Of a stretch of DNA of 64,000 bases, positions 40,468 through 49,174 are shown piece after piece. Source of the stretch: Nocardia uniformis NBRC 13702 (lineage in GTDB: Bacteria; Actinomycetota; Actinomycetes; Mycobacteriales; Mycobacteriaceae); the NCBI RefSeq assembly GCF_001613345.1, contig NZ_BDCE01000093.1, positions 32,227-96,226 of the forward strand, given 5' to 3'. The notes under the pieces were generated by a model, which saw only the letters and a list, made by a program, of their open reading frames with translations, was not told the DNA's origin and ran no database searches. The position numbers and the translations under genes are program-made. The stretch's first letter is position 1. Every line of letters begins with the position of its first letter.

Positions 40468-40842
40468 TTGAAGAAGATCGTCAGTGGCGCGGCCATGGTG
40501 ATCGTGGCGGCTAGCACCCTGCTCGTCAGTCTCGCGGCACCGGCGAATGCGTACGCCGTGAACTACGGCGCCATCGCGCACTCCGCGAAGACCGGCAGTA
40601 TCGCCTGGTCCTACGACTACCCGGACTCGGCCAGCGCCCAGCGCAATGCCATGAACCAATGCAGTGGTCCGTGCAAGATCGTGGCCCGCTATTCGAACGG
40701 CTGCGGCGCGATCTCCCACTCCCCCGGCTGGTACAGCTATGGCGCGGCGAACTCGCTCGCGGCGGCGAAGAGCCAGGCGCTGCGGAAGAATCCGGGCTCC
40801 AGAATCATTCACTGGAGCTGCACCTCCGGCCACCAGTTCTAG
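40468..40842 (+). CDS. Secreted DUF4189-domain protein
   Basis: 124 residues from TTG 40468; AGAAGGG precedes it. A Sec signal peptide (MKKIVSGAAMVIVAASTLLV..ANAYA) then YGAIAHSAKTGSIAWSYDYP, DSASAQRNAMNQCSGPCKIV and CGAISHSPGWYSYGAANSLA, with four Cys that can form two disulfides. DUF4189 is a small secreted fold of unknown function in actinobacteria. It is 30 bp ahead of the lipoprotein gene, on the same strand, so the two may be cotranscribed. Confidence 0.82.
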   Translation: MKKIVSGAAMVIVAASTLLVSLAAPANAYAVNYGAIAHSAKTGSIAWSYDYPDSASAQRNAMNQCSGPCKIVARYSNGCGAISHSPGWYSYGAANSLAAAKSQALRKNPGSRIIHWSCTSGHQF

Positions 40843-40872
40843 ATCTTCATTCCGATTCAGGGGAGTAATTCG

Positions 40873-41433
40873 TTGAAGCACACCATTTTCCGCGCCACTG
40901 TCGCCGTGGCGCTGGCCGCCTCGGCGCTCGGGCTGGCGGCCTGCGGCTCGGACGAGAGCTCGACCGCCGCGCCGGATACCACCTCCGCCGCCACGCCCAC
41001 CGGTGAATTCGAGGGCGGCACCGAGGGTGAGGACAAGGTGGACGGTACCGACCCGACCACCCCCGAGATCCCCGACCTGCCCAAGCCCACCGTGGAGGAG
41101 TTGAACGACAAGCTGCAGAAGGCGTTCGACCCGTCGATCGACTCCAAGACCAAGATCAGCTGGATCGAGGACGCCAACCAGGATCCAATGCTGGTCGACA
41201 AGCTGGTCGACGCCGCCAAGAAGAACGACGTCACGGTGAAGATCACCAACGTCCCGGACCCGGTCGACGGCAAGCTCAAGGCCGATGCCGAGGTGACCAT
41301 CGGCGGCCAGCCGGTCGAGAACGCCACCGTCTCCTTCGTCGCCGAGGAGAACGAATGGAAGGTCGACCACGCCTTCGCATGCAGCATCGTGAAGGCGGCC
41401 AAGCTGGATTCGGCGGCCTGCCAGCCCGAGTAG
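40873..41433 (+). CDS. MTB12-like lipoprotein (low molecular weight T-cell antigen family)
   Basis: 186 residues from TTG 40873 with GGGGAG upstream. Lipobox LGLAAC near residue 24, an acidic Gly/Asp/Thr linker, then PTVEELNDKLQKAFDPSIDS, VTVKITNVPDPVDGKLKADA and ENATVSFVAEENEWKVDHAF. The layout (N-helix with DPS, NVP strand, ADAEVTIGGQPV, FVxxxxWKV) is that of mycobacterial MTB12/CFP-2-type proteins. Exported and anchored in the membrane; function unknown. Confidence 0.8.
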   Translation: MKHTIFRATVAVALAASALGLAACGSDESSTAAPDTTSAATPTGEFEGGTEGEDKVDGTDPTTPEIPDLPKPTVEELNDKLQKAFDPSIDSKTKISWIEDANQDPMLVDKLVDAAKKNDVTVKITNVPDPVDGKLKADAEVTIGGQPVENATVSFVAEENEWKVDHAFACSIVKAAKLDSAACQPE

Positions 41434-41448
41434 CCGACGTACATACGA

Positions 41449-41479
41449 AAGAGCCCCAGCGGATTCCGCTGGGGCTCTT
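41449..41479. terminator. Bidirectional intrinsic terminator
   Basis: 14-bp perfect arms AAGAGCCCCAGCGG and CCGCTGGGGCTCTT with a 3-nt loop ATT, then CGCTTTT. It sits between convergent ends of the lipoprotein gene and RNase J. Confidence 0.85.
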
Positions 41480-41500
41480 CGCTTTTCGTTCTGGCAGTAC

Positions 41501-43534
41501 TTACACGCCGATAATGGTGGGGACGATCATCGGGCGGCGGCGGTAGGTGTCGGCGACCCAGCGGCCGACGACCCGGCGCACGCTCTGGGCGATGCGGTGG
41601 GTGTCGGTGACGCCCTCGCCCGCCAGGCGGCGCAGTTCGGCCTCGACCAGTTCCTGGGCGTCGGCCAGGGCGGCCGGGTCGTCGGAGAAGCCGCGGCCGT
41701 TGAGTTCCGGTGTGGTGACGGCCTTTCCGGTGGTCTCGTCGACGGCGACGGTAATGGAGATGAAGCCGCCCTCGCCGAGGACCAAGCGGTCGGACAGGGT
41801 GGATTCGCCGACATCGCCGACGGACAGACCGTCCACGTACACCTGGCCGATGCGCACCTTGCCGGTAATGGAGGCGATACCGTCTACCAGGTCGACCACG
41901 ACGCCGTTCTCGGCCAGCATCACCCGCTCCTCGGGGACACCGGTGGCGACGGCGAGCGCGGCGTTGGCACGCAGGTGCCGCCATTCACCGTGGACGGGCA
42001 TGGCGTTGGTGGGCCGCACCGCGTTGTACAGGTACAGCAGCTCACCGGCCGAGGCATGGCCGGAGACATGGACTTTCGCGCTCTGCTGGGTGATCACGGT
42101 CGCGCCGACGCGGGCCAGGCCGTTCACGACCGTGAAGACGGCGTTCTCATTGCCGGGGATGAGCGAGGAGGCCAGCACCACGAGATCATCCTGGCGGATA
42201 TTGATCTGGCGGTGATCGCCGCGGGCCATCCGGGAGAGCGCCGAGAGCGGTTCGCCCTGCGAACCGGTGGAGATGAGCACCAGCTTGTGCACCGGCAGGT
42301 TCGCGGCTTGATCCAGATCGACCTCGAGACCCTCGGGCAGCGTCAGGTAGCCGAGGTCCTGGGCGATCTGCATATTGCGGACCATGGACCGGCCGACGAA
42401 GCACACCCGGCGGTCATAGCGCTTGGCCACATCGATCACCTGCTGAATGCGGTGCACGTGGGAGGCGAAGGAGGCCACGATGACTCGGCCCTTGGCCTTA
42501 CCGATCACCGAATCGAGCACCGGGCCGATCTCGCGCTCAGGGGTGACGAAGCCGGGCACTTCGGCATTGGTGGAGTCGACCAGGAACAGGTCCACGCCCT
42601 CGTCGCCGAGCCGGGAGAATCCGGCCAGGTCGGTGAGGCGGCCGTCCAGGGGCAGCTGGTCCAGCTTGATATCGCCGGTGTGCAGCACAATGCCCGCGGG
42701 CGTGCGCACAGCCACGGCGAGAGCGTCCGGGATGGAGTGGTTGACGGCGAAGTACTCGCAGTCGAACGGCCCGTGCTCGGTGCGCTGACCCTCGATGACC
42801 TCGATGAGCTTGGGCTGCAAGCGATGCTCGCGGCACTTGGCCGCCACCAGGGCGAGGGTGAATTTGGAGCCGACGATGGGGATATCGCGGCGCAGGCGCA
42901 GCAGGAACGGCACCGCGCCGATGTGGTCCTCGTGGCCGTGGGTGAGCACGACCGCGGCGATATCGTCCATGCGGTCCTCGATGGGACCGAAGTCGGGCAG
43001 GATCAGGTCGACGCCGGGCTGCTGATCCTCGGGGAACAGCACACCGCAGTCGATGATCAGCAATTTGCCGCCGAACTCGAAAACGGTCATATTGCGGCCG
43101 ATTTCACTGATGCCGCCGAGTGCGAATACCCGCAGACCACCGCGCGGGGCGGGCGGCGGGGGGCCGAAGGACTGCGGATCGCGTACCGGCGGCGCGGACT
43201 GCTCGGACCGACCCGACGGGCGGCCCTTGCCGCCACGGCGGTTGCGGTCCTGCGACCGGCCGCGCGAATCACTCTGCTGCGCGGAGCGACCGCGTCCGCT
43301 GTCCTGCTTCTCGGCGCGCGGCTGCGAGGCCGTCTCACGGGTGGCCGATTCCGGCTGCGCGACAGCGGGTTGCTTCGCGGACACCGCTTCCCGCACCGGC
43401 TCCGGGGCGGATTCGCGCACCGGCGCAACGGGTTCCGGCGCGGCGACCTGTTTCGGTCGCTCCGGCACGGGCTCCGGCGCTCCAGCGGCGCGGCTGGCCG
43501 TACGACGTGGACGACGACTCACAGGGTCGCTCAT
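41501..43534 (-). CDS. rnj: Ribonuclease J
   Basis: 677 residues. The first ~130 residues form a Pro/Ala/Gln/Arg-rich extension. The metallo-beta-lactamase/beta-CASP core follows: GGISEIGRNMTVFEFGGKLL, the zinc motif HGHEDH at 199-204, NHSIPDALAVAVRTPAGIVL, FASHVHRIQQVIDVAKRYDR (beta-CASP) and HVSGHASAGELLYLYNAVRP near the C-terminus. It has 5'-exo- and endonuclease activity in RNA decay and rRNA processing. Its ATG overlaps the dapA stop by 4 nt, matching Rv2752c-Rv2753c. Confidence 0.95.
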   Translation of the reverse strand: MSDPVSRRPRRTASRAAGAPEPVPERPKQVAAPEPVAPVRESAPEPVREAVSAKQPAVAQPESATRETASQPRAEKQDSGRGRSAQQSDSRGRSQDRNRRGGKGRPSGRSEQSAPPVRDPQSFGPPPPAPRGGLRVFALGGISEIGRNMTVFEFGGKLLIIDCGVLFPEDQQPGVDLILPDFGPIEDRMDDIAAVVLTHGHEDHIGAVPFLLRLRRDIPIVGSKFTLALVAAKCREHRLQPKLIEVIEGQRTEHGPFDCEYFAVNHSIPDALAVAVRTPAGIVLHTGDIKLDQLPLDGRLTDLAGFSRLGDEGVDLFLVDSTNAEVPGFVTPEREIGPVLDSVIGKAKGRVIVASFASHVHRIQQVIDVAKRYDRRVCFVGRSMVRNMQIAQDLGYLTLPEGLEVDLDQAANLPVHKLVLISTGSQGEPLSALSRMARGDHRQINIRQDDLVVLASSLIPGNENAVFTVVNGLARVGATVITQQSAKVHVSGHASAGELLYLYNAVRPTNAMPVHGEWRHLRANAALAVATGVPEERVMLAENGVVVDLVDGIASITGKVRIGQVYVDGLSVGDVGESTLSDRLVLGEGGFISITVAVDETTGKAVTTPELNGRGFSDDPAALADAQELVEAELRRLAGEGVTDTHRIAQSVRRVVGRWVADTYRRRPMIVPTIIGV

Positions 43535-44439
43535 ACAATTACCTCCGCCGCGCGCAAATCCGCGGCAAGTTCCGCGAGTTGTATCTCGCTGGGGATGAGT
43601 TGGGGCAGACGTGGTTCGCCGACGTCGAAACCGAGCAGTCGGAGCGAACCTTTGGTCATGGCGACACCACCGAGGCCGGCCATGGCACGGTTGAGTGGAA
43701 TCATGGTCGCGTTGATTTCGCGAGCCTTCACCACATCACCGGACTGATAAGCATTGAGCATCGCCCGCAGGCGGTCGGGTACGAGATGGCCGATGACGCT
43801 GATGAATCCGGCCGCACCGACCGACAGCCACGGCAGATTGAGCCCATCGTCACCGGAGTAGAAGGTCAGCCCGGTCTCGGCGATGAGGTGCGCGCCCGCG
43901 TTCAGATCGCCCTTGGCGTCCTTGACGGCGACAATATTGGGGTGCTCCGCCAGACGGCGGAGGGTGTCGGGGGCAATGGGTACCACCGAGCGCGGCGGAA
44001 TGTCGTAGAGCGTCACCGGCAGATCGGTACTGTCGGCAACGGCGGTGAAGTGCGCCAGCAGCCCGTCCTGGCTGGGGCGCGAGTAGTACGGGGTGACGAT
44101 GAGCAGCCCGTGTGCCCCGGCACGCTGGGCATTGCGGGCGAGTTCGATGCTGTGCGCGGTGTCGTAGGTGCCGGCGCCCGCGATAATGGTGGCGCGGTCA
44201 CCCACGGCGTCTACGACGGCGTGCAGCAGGTCGAATTTCTCGGATTCGGTCGTGGTCGGTGATTCGCCGGTGGTACCGGAGATGGCGAGCAGATCGACCC
44301 CCCGGTCGACCAGGCTGGCGGCGAGAGCGACTCCGGTGTCGACATCGAGCTTGCCCTCGGCGGTAAAGGGGGTCACCATCGCAACACCTACTGTGCCGGA
44401 CGCGCGCAGCTCGGTTCGCGTCGATTCACCGTTCGTCAT
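43531..44439 (-). CDS. dapA: 4-hydroxy-tetrahydrodipicolinate synthase
   Basis: 302 residues from ATG 44439. GVAMVTPFTAEGKLDVDTGV, LLAISGTTGESPTTTESEKF (substrate loop with Thr-Thr), ILIVTPYYSRPSQDGLLAHF-type region, DLPVTLYDIPPRSVVPIAPD and the Schiff-base lysine in NIVAVKDAKGDLNAG are all present. It condenses pyruvate and aspartate semialdehyde, the committed step to lysine and diaminopimelate for the cell wall. Coupled to RNase J. Confidence 0.95.
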   Translation of the reverse strand: MTNGESTRTELRASGTVGVAMVTPFTAEGKLDVDTGVALAASLVDRGVDLLAISGTTGESPTTTESEKFDLLHAVVDAVGDRATIIAGAGTYDTAHSIELARNAQRAGAHGLLIVTPYYSRPSQDGLLAHFTAVADSTDLPVTLYDIPPRSVVPIAPDTLRRLAEHPNIVAVKDAKGDLNAGAHLIAETGLTFYSGDDGLNLPWLSVGAAGFISVIGHLVPDRLRAMLNAYQSGDVVKAREINATMIPLNRAMAGLGGVAMTKGSLRLLGFDVGEPRLPQLIPSEIQLAELAADLRAAEVIV

Positions 44440-44535
44440 AGTCAGAAGGCTACCCGGTGGGGTAATAGCTATTTGCACCCTTGTCACCGAACCGCCGCCG
44501 GTGTGACGGGACTTCCTGTAATGGCCCCCGCACGG

Positions 44536-44588
44536 TGACATCATTCATCTCATTGCGTGGCGTCAATAATGATGTCAGGCTGATGTCA
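44536..44588. promoter_or_regulatory. TGATGTCA operator array before the RHH gene
   Basis: Perfect 10-bp inverted repeat TGACATCATT (44536-44545) and AATGATGTCA (44568-44577), plus a third TGATGTCA at 44581-44588 reaching the ATG. It fits autoregulation by the RHH protein encoded next. Confidence 0.65.
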
Positions 44589-45049
44589 TGGACCTGAACA
44601 AGTACACCGCTCGCCTGCGCGAGGATCTCATTGCCGCCGCCGCGCTCGGCGATGACAAAACCCAGGCCACGGCCGCCGCCCTGGCCGCCGCAACCGAGAA
44701 TTCGGCGCGATTGACCCTCCTCGCCGCGCTTTCGGAGCTGGCCGCGGAGATCAGTACAGCGGTCGGCGATCGCACCGTGCACGTCTCCGTGGACGGCACC
44801 GACGCCCATATCGACGTGCGCAAGACGCCGACCGAGGACGAGGAGCAACCCACCTTCGAGGAGATGACCGGCGATATCAGCCGAGTCACATTGCGCCTGG
44901 TCGAGCAGATCAAATCGCGCGCCGAGGAGGCCGCGGCACAGAGCGGACAGTCGCTGAACTCGTGGATGGCGACGGCCGTCCAGGGAGCGCTGCGAGATCA
45001 GATGCGCAGGAGTGGCTACGGGCGTGGCGACGAGCCGAAGGGCAGCTAG
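44588..45049 (+). CDS. HicB-like/RHH protein
   Basis: 153 residues from ATG 44588. The first ~115 residues are helical with an acidic linker. The C-terminus VTLRLVEQIKSRAEEAAAQS, GQSLNSWMATAVQGALRDQM is a ribbon-helix-helix DNA-binding domain as in the HicB-like antitoxins annotated in actinobacteria. No toxin gene lies beside it. In many actinobacteria the gene precedes a DUF4097 protein; here it converges with the two-component operon, overlapping by 4 nt at 45046-45049. Leaderless if the ATG is right. Confidence 0.75.
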   Translation: MDLNKYTARLREDLIAAAALGDDKTQATAAALAAATENSARLTLLAALSELAAEISTAVGDRTVHVSVDGTDAHIDVRKTPTEDEEQPTFEEMTGDISRVTLRLVEQIKSRAEEAAAQSGQSLNSWMATAVQGALRDQMRRSGYGRGDEPKGS

Positions 45050-46074
45050 GCGACGCTGACCTTGCCATCGGTGTCGATTTCGGTGCGCTGGTCGTAGTCC
45101 GGGGCGGTCGCGAGCACCGTGGCCAGCACCCGTCGGCCCAGCGGCAGCACCCGCACAGTTACCGTTCCCGCATTGGCGGCATCCAGTTCCCGTGTCGCCG
45201 CGTCGATTACACGTTTGCGCACCCATTCGGGTACGCCCGCGAAACCGCCGTCATCGAGCAACACCACCTCGACGCCGCGGGAGCGCGCGCCGCGGGCCGC
45301 GCCGCTGAGTTCATCGGTCACCAGCTGTGGTGCGCGCAGGCCGTCGCGGAGTTCGGCCTCCAGTAGGCGGCATTCCTCGCGTTCGGTAGCGGTGAGTTCC
45401 GCGCCGTCGGCAATGCGTTCCAGGATCGGACGGGCGACGCGGTCCAGCCGGGTCAGTTGCCGGGTGCGTTCGCTATCGGCGGCGGACATGGTCGCCTCGG
45501 CGGCGGCGCGCAACATGGCGTCCTCGCGCAGTACGCGCAGTGAGCGCTGCATGGGTCGCATAATGGCGGCGAAGACCGAGATGGCGGCGACGGTGCCGAT
45601 CGGCACAATGGATCCGACCACGGCCCGCGACTCCAATTGCGGTCCCATCCCGGCGGCCGCGACCACAATCGAAATGGCCGCCACTCCTGCCCAGGCGATT
45701 CGCGCGCGACCCCGCAGCACCAGCACCGAGAGCACGTACGAGGCGGCGTAGGCCGTCCACACCGAATCCTGTAATCCGTTGACCGGCAAGCTCATAACGA
45801 TCACGGCCGCGGCGACGGGGCCGGCGGCGGCCGCGAACAGCGCCACCGGAATCGGCAGCGGATCGACCGGCACCACCATCATCAGCGCACCCGCGCTGAG
45901 CATGAGGAACAGGCCCACGAGGGCGGCCCAGAGCGACACCTCGTCGAAGTTCTTGAGCATGTACAGCGCGATGGTGACTTCCAGAATGATCAGGAACAGC
46001 CAGCCCGCGCCGCCGCGCAGTCCGAGGAGATCACCGAGCCCGAACCGGGTGTCGGAGGTATCAGTGAGAGCCAT
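45046..46074 (-). CDS. Membrane protein with degenerate histidine-kinase-like C-terminus
   Basis: 342 residues. About six membrane helices (~20-190), then a coiled-coil/DHp-like region (AADSERTRQLTRLDRVARPI, LERIADGAELTATEREECRL, LEAELRDGLRAPQLVTDELS) in which the usual phospho-acceptor His site reads LDRVARP, and a region (VEVVLLDDGGFAGVPEWVRK, AGTVTVRVLPLGRRVLATVL) that keeps the shape of a HATPase end but not its N and G boxes. It may be an inactive kinase partner. It overlaps the kinase gene upstream by 14 nt. Confidence 0.7.
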   Translation of the reverse strand: MALTDTSDTRFGLGDLLGLRGGAGWLFLIILEVTIALYMLKNFDEVSLWAALVGLFLMLSAGALMMVVPVDPLPIPVALFAAAAGPVAAAVIVMSLPVNGLQDSVWTAYAASYVLSVLVLRGRARIAWAGVAAISIVVAAAGMGPQLESRAVVGSIVPIGTVAAISVFAAIMRPMQRSLRVLREDAMLRAAAEATMSAADSERTRQLTRLDRVARPILERIADGAELTATEREECRLLEAELRDGLRAPQLVTDELSGAARGARSRGVEVVLLDDGGFAGVPEWVRKRVIDAATRELDAANAGTVTVRVLPLGRRVLATVLATAPDYDQRTEIDTDGKVSVA

Positions 46075-47350
46075 CGCCGCCCCAGACCAGTGTCACTGTC
46101 GTGCCCTCCCCGGGCTGTGATTCCACGAATGCGGAGCCGCCCGCGAGTTGGCGCATGCGGCCCATAATGCTCACCGAGATACCGAGCCGGTCGGCGGGGA
46201 CCTGCGCGAGGTCGAAACCCGCTCCGTCATCGGTGAATACGATGCGGATACTGCCCGCACTGACGGTGGCGGTCACGGTGCGCCGCACCTCGCGACCGGG
46301 TACCGAGGCGTGCCGCAGGCTATTGCGCACCGCCTCGGTGAGTGCGGCGGCGAGCGTGCTGGCGGCGTGCACCGGCATGCGCAGATCGTCGAAGCCGGGC
46401 CAGGTGCGGGTGGCGAATCGGATGCTCGGATTCACCTCGTGCACCGCCGTGCGCAGGAACAGCACCGCCGAGCGCGCATCGAAGAGATCGGGATCGCGTT
46501 GTGCGCCCCGGGATTCGTCGAGTTGTTCGAGGGTGCGTTCGGCCTGGCGGCGCACCACCGCCGATTCGGTGCCCGCGCGCGAAGCCTCCAGCAGCGTGGA
46601 CAGCACGGCGTCGTGAATGAGCGCGGCGAAGCGGGAGCGTTCCCGGTCGCGTGCCTGCGCGGCGGCGGCGACGGCGGCGCGGCGGGCGGCAATGGCCGAT
46701 TCCCGGTCCACCCGTTCGGCCGCACCGAGCGCCGCGGTGCCGCACCAGACGAACAGGGCCGACAATCCGGCCGCACGCAGGAAGTTCTCGACGAACAACA
46801 GCGGAGTGAAGTCCACCATCGTGTAGATGGTCGTCACCGCGGCCGCCGCCGACGCCAGCAGCATGTAGGCGACCGCCCAGCGGGTGGGGAACGCCAGCAC
46901 CGCCGCGATCACGGCCATGGCCAGTACCCGCGACGGCCAGACCGCGGACGCGTTGACGGTGTGCACCTCCAATCCGAATGGCAAGGTCGCGACGACCGCC
47001 AGGAAACTCAGTGCGGCACAGGCCGATACCACCTTGATCGGCCGTCGCCCGGCCACCAGCGAGACCAGCGCGAGGATCGGGAAGAACCCGAAGACCAGCA
47101 CAACCGCCGAGGCTGTCCACCAGTGCGGGGCGACCCGGCTCTGCTCGGCGATCTCCGGCACTTCGAACAGGCCGAGAATGATTCCCGCGATACCGGCGGA
47201 GACGCCGAGGCGGCGCAGGATCCGATCTGAGGCGGCGGTCGACGATTCATCGGCCGTATCAAGGGCTCCCCGAATCCGCCGCGTCAGCGCGGACAGCGTC
47301 ATCGTATGTGCCTCGACGGGCGGGGAGTCCAGCGCACTGGACGCGGTCAT
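46061..47350 (-). CDS. Sensor histidine kinase (membrane, LiaS/NarX-like)
   Basis: 429 residues from ATG 47350, overlapping the regulator stop by 4 nt. Six to seven membrane helices (~45-220), then RFAALIHDAVLSTLLEASRA with the phospho-acceptor His (the usual HD pair), LTEAVRNSLRHASVPGREVR as N box, RIVFTDDGAGFDLAQVPADR as G1 and GISVSIMGRMRQLAGGSAFV as G2. An intact kinase of the NarL-regulator class. Middle gene of a three-gene operon, with the degenerate partner after it. Confidence 0.9.
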   Translation of the reverse strand: MTASSALDSPPVEAHTMTLSALTRRIRGALDTADESSTAASDRILRRLGVSAGIAGIILGLFEVPEIAEQSRVAPHWWTASAVVLVFGFFPILALVSLVAGRRPIKVVSACAALSFLAVVATLPFGLEVHTVNASAVWPSRVLAMAVIAAVLAFPTRWAVAYMLLASAAAAVTTIYTMVDFTPLLFVENFLRAAGLSALFVWCGTAALGAAERVDRESAIAARRAAVAAAAQARDRERSRFAALIHDAVLSTLLEASRAGTESAVVRRQAERTLEQLDESRGAQRDPDLFDARSAVLFLRTAVHEVNPSIRFATRTWPGFDDLRMPVHAASTLAAALTEAVRNSLRHASVPGREVRRTVTATVSAGSIRIVFTDDGAGFDLAQVPADRLGISVSIMGRMRQLAGGSAFVESQPGEGTTVTLVWGGDGSH

Positions 47351-48015
47351 GCGCGCGGATGCCGTTCCGGCGGTGGCAGCCAACCGTCTTCGACCGCTCG
47401 CTTGTACAGGTCGGTCTTGGTCGGAGCCGGGCGCAGCGCATCGGCGTACTTCTGCCGGATTCGGCCGAGATAGTCGTTGACGGTCTGTTCGGACAGCCCG
47501 GTCAGCCGCGCCACACGCGAGGCCTTCTCACCGGAGGCGTAGAGCTGTAGTACCTCCTGCTGGCGCGGGCTCAATGCCACCTCGGACAGTTGCGGATCAC
47601 CGTCGATGGCGGCCGCCCAGTCGGTGGTCACCACCTGTTCGCCGTGCGCGGCGCGGCGCACGGCCGTCACCACGGTCCGCGCATCCTCCGATTTACGCAC
47701 CACACCCAGCACACCCGCGCGCGCCGCCGCCCGCACCATGAACGGATTGTCGGCGGCGGTGAACACCAGCACCTCGACACCGCTGGCGCGCAGGACGGAC
47801 ACATTGTCCTCCGGCAACGATCCGTCGGCCAACCGCAGATCCAGCACCACCAGATCCAATTCCGGCTGCGCCGACAGCAACTCCGCCACCGTCCCGGCCG
47901 TAATCACCAATTCCAGATCGGTTTCCGGCGCCAACATGGCGGCCAATCCGATGGCCACCGATTCGTGGTCCTCAACCAAACCGATCCGACATGGCCTCGA
48001 CTCCTGCGCCTGCAC
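47347..48015 (-). CDS. LuxR-type response regulator
   Basis: 222 residues. Receiver: IGLVEDHESVAIGLAAMLAP with the acidic pocket and LDLVVLDLRLADGSLPEDNV with the phospho-acceptor Asp; VVRKSED gives the Lys. HTH: VALSPRQQEVLQLYASGEKA, SRVARLTGLSEQTVNDYLGR. It is first in the operon with its kinase and the degenerate kinase-like protein; regulated genes are unknown. The 97-bp upstream gap shows no clear operator. Confidence 0.9.
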   Translation of the reverse strand: MQAQESRPCRIGLVEDHESVAIGLAAMLAPETDLELVITAGTVAELLSAQPELDLVVLDLRLADGSLPEDNVSVLRASGVEVLVFTAADNPFMVRAAARAGVLGVVRKSEDARTVVTAVRRAAHGEQVVTTDWAAAIDGDPQLSEVALSPRQQEVLQLYASGEKASRVARLTGLSEQTVNDYLGRIRQKYADALRPAPTKTDLYKRAVEDGWLPPPERHPRA

Positions 48016-48112
48016 GGCGACCCTTCACCTCTTCCCAATCCCGAAGTAACCCGTGTGCAGTATGACCGGATATCGGCCCGGTATGTCAGCCACCAGAATT
48101 CGGGGGGGCTCG

Positions 48113-48565
48113 TCAGGGCATGAGTTGAGCGGCCACGGTCGCACCCAGTTCCCAGCAGCGCTCGATATCGGCCTTGGTCGGCGGCCCGGAGACGAGGACG
48201 GGCGCGGCGGCCTTCTCCCAGCCGAGACCGGTGGTGATCGACTCGATGGCCTTCTCCGCACCCTCGGTGCCCTGGTTGCCGTGCATATAGAGGCCGAACG
48301 GCCGCCCCTTGGTGGAATCCAGGCACGGGTAATAGATGGTGTCGAAGAAGTGTTTCAGCGCCCCGGACATATAGCCGAGGTTGGCGGGGGTGCCGAGGAT
48401 ATAACCGTCCGCCTCGAGCACCTCACTCGCTGTTGTCGCGAGCGCCGCCCGGCGAATGAGCTCGACACCCTCGATCTCCGGATCCGACGCACCGGATACA
48501 ACGGCCTCGAACATCTCCTGGGTATGCGGCGAGGGGGTGTGATGGACGATCAGCAATCGCGGCAT
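48113..48565 (-). CDS. Flavodoxin-family NAD(P)H-dependent oxidoreductase
   Basis: 150 residues. LLIVHHTPSPHTQEMFEAVV is the flavodoxin-like phosphate loop, DGYILGTPANLGYMSGALKH is the FMN-binding loop, and LYMHGNQGTEGAEKAIESIT completes the fold. It resembles NADPH-dependent FMN reductases and NAD(P)H:quinone oxidoreductases. Start ATG 48565. Separated by 24 bp from the DUF6817-like gene upstream on the same strand. Confidence 0.83.
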   Translation of the reverse strand: MPRLLIVHHTPSPHTQEMFEAVVSGASDPEIEGVELIRRAALATTASEVLEADGYILGTPANLGYMSGALKHFFDTIYYPCLDSTKGRPFGLYMHGNQGTEGAEKAIESITTGLGWEKAAAPVLVSGPPTKADIERCWELGATVAAQLMP

Positions 48566-48589
48566 GGAGTCGAGCGTAGTTCGGTCGGC

Positions 48590-49174
48590 TCAGTTACCCG
48601 CCGCGTCCTCGGCTTCGGGACCCAATCGGCTTCGGCAGGCAAGCCACGCCCGCTCCGACAGCAGGCTCCTCGTTCCGGCGAAGAGGCCGTAGAGCGCCGC
48701 GCCGTGTCGGGCGGCGAGTTCGGCGTTGTGCGCCATGACGTCCAACTCGTTCGCGGCGGTGATCTCCATGAATGCCCGCAGGTCGGCCGCGGCGGGCTCG
48801 TGGTCGAGTCCGGTGAACCGATCGCGGAAGACAATGGGTGCGGTGTCGAGGCGCGGGTACACCGCCGATCGGTCGCAGCTGCCGTACAGGTAGACCAGCG
48901 CTTCGGCGCGCTCCCCGAGCAGAGTCGAAAGCTGTTGGCGGGCGGATGGATCGAGTAGGGATCGGTCGAAACCGTCGGTGCCGTACGTGGCGTGGCAGAG
49001 TCCGGCCAGCTGGACATCCGCGTCGGCGCCCCAGTCGGCCAGGACATCGGCCACCCGGATGAGATGCGCCAGCAGGGTTCCGCCCGGATGCGCTATCGCG
49101 TCGGCGCCACGGTCGCGCAGGAACCGCTCGGCTCGTTCGCGGGACACGTCGGCCGGAGCCCCGTTCGCGTTCAT
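48590..49174 (-). CDS. DUF6817-like HD-type protein
   Basis: 194 residues from ATG 49174. HPGGTLLAHLIRVADVLADW, GADADVQLAGLCHATYGTDG and FMEITAANELDVMAHNAELA suggest an HD-like helical domain with His pairs that could bind metal. It is unlike known nucleotide hydrolases at the usual HD motif. The ATG overlaps the stop of the DUF1707 gene upstream by 4 nt. Function unknown. Confidence 0.68.
   Translation of the reverse strand: MNANGAPADVSRERAERFLRDRGADAIAHPGGTLLAHLIRVADVLADWGADADVQLAGLCHATYGTDGFDRSLLDPSARQQLSTLLGERAEALVYLYGSCDRSAVYPRLDTAPIVFRDRFTGLDHEPAAADLRAFMEITAANELDVMAHNAELAARHGAALYGLFAGTRSLLSERAWLACRSRLGPEAEDAAGN

Noticed and set aside
41597..43747. 716-codon plus-strand open frame over RNase J
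   Set aside because: Antisense frame of a strongly conserved RNase J gene in GC-rich DNA; the product is His/Gly/Asp rich without a family.
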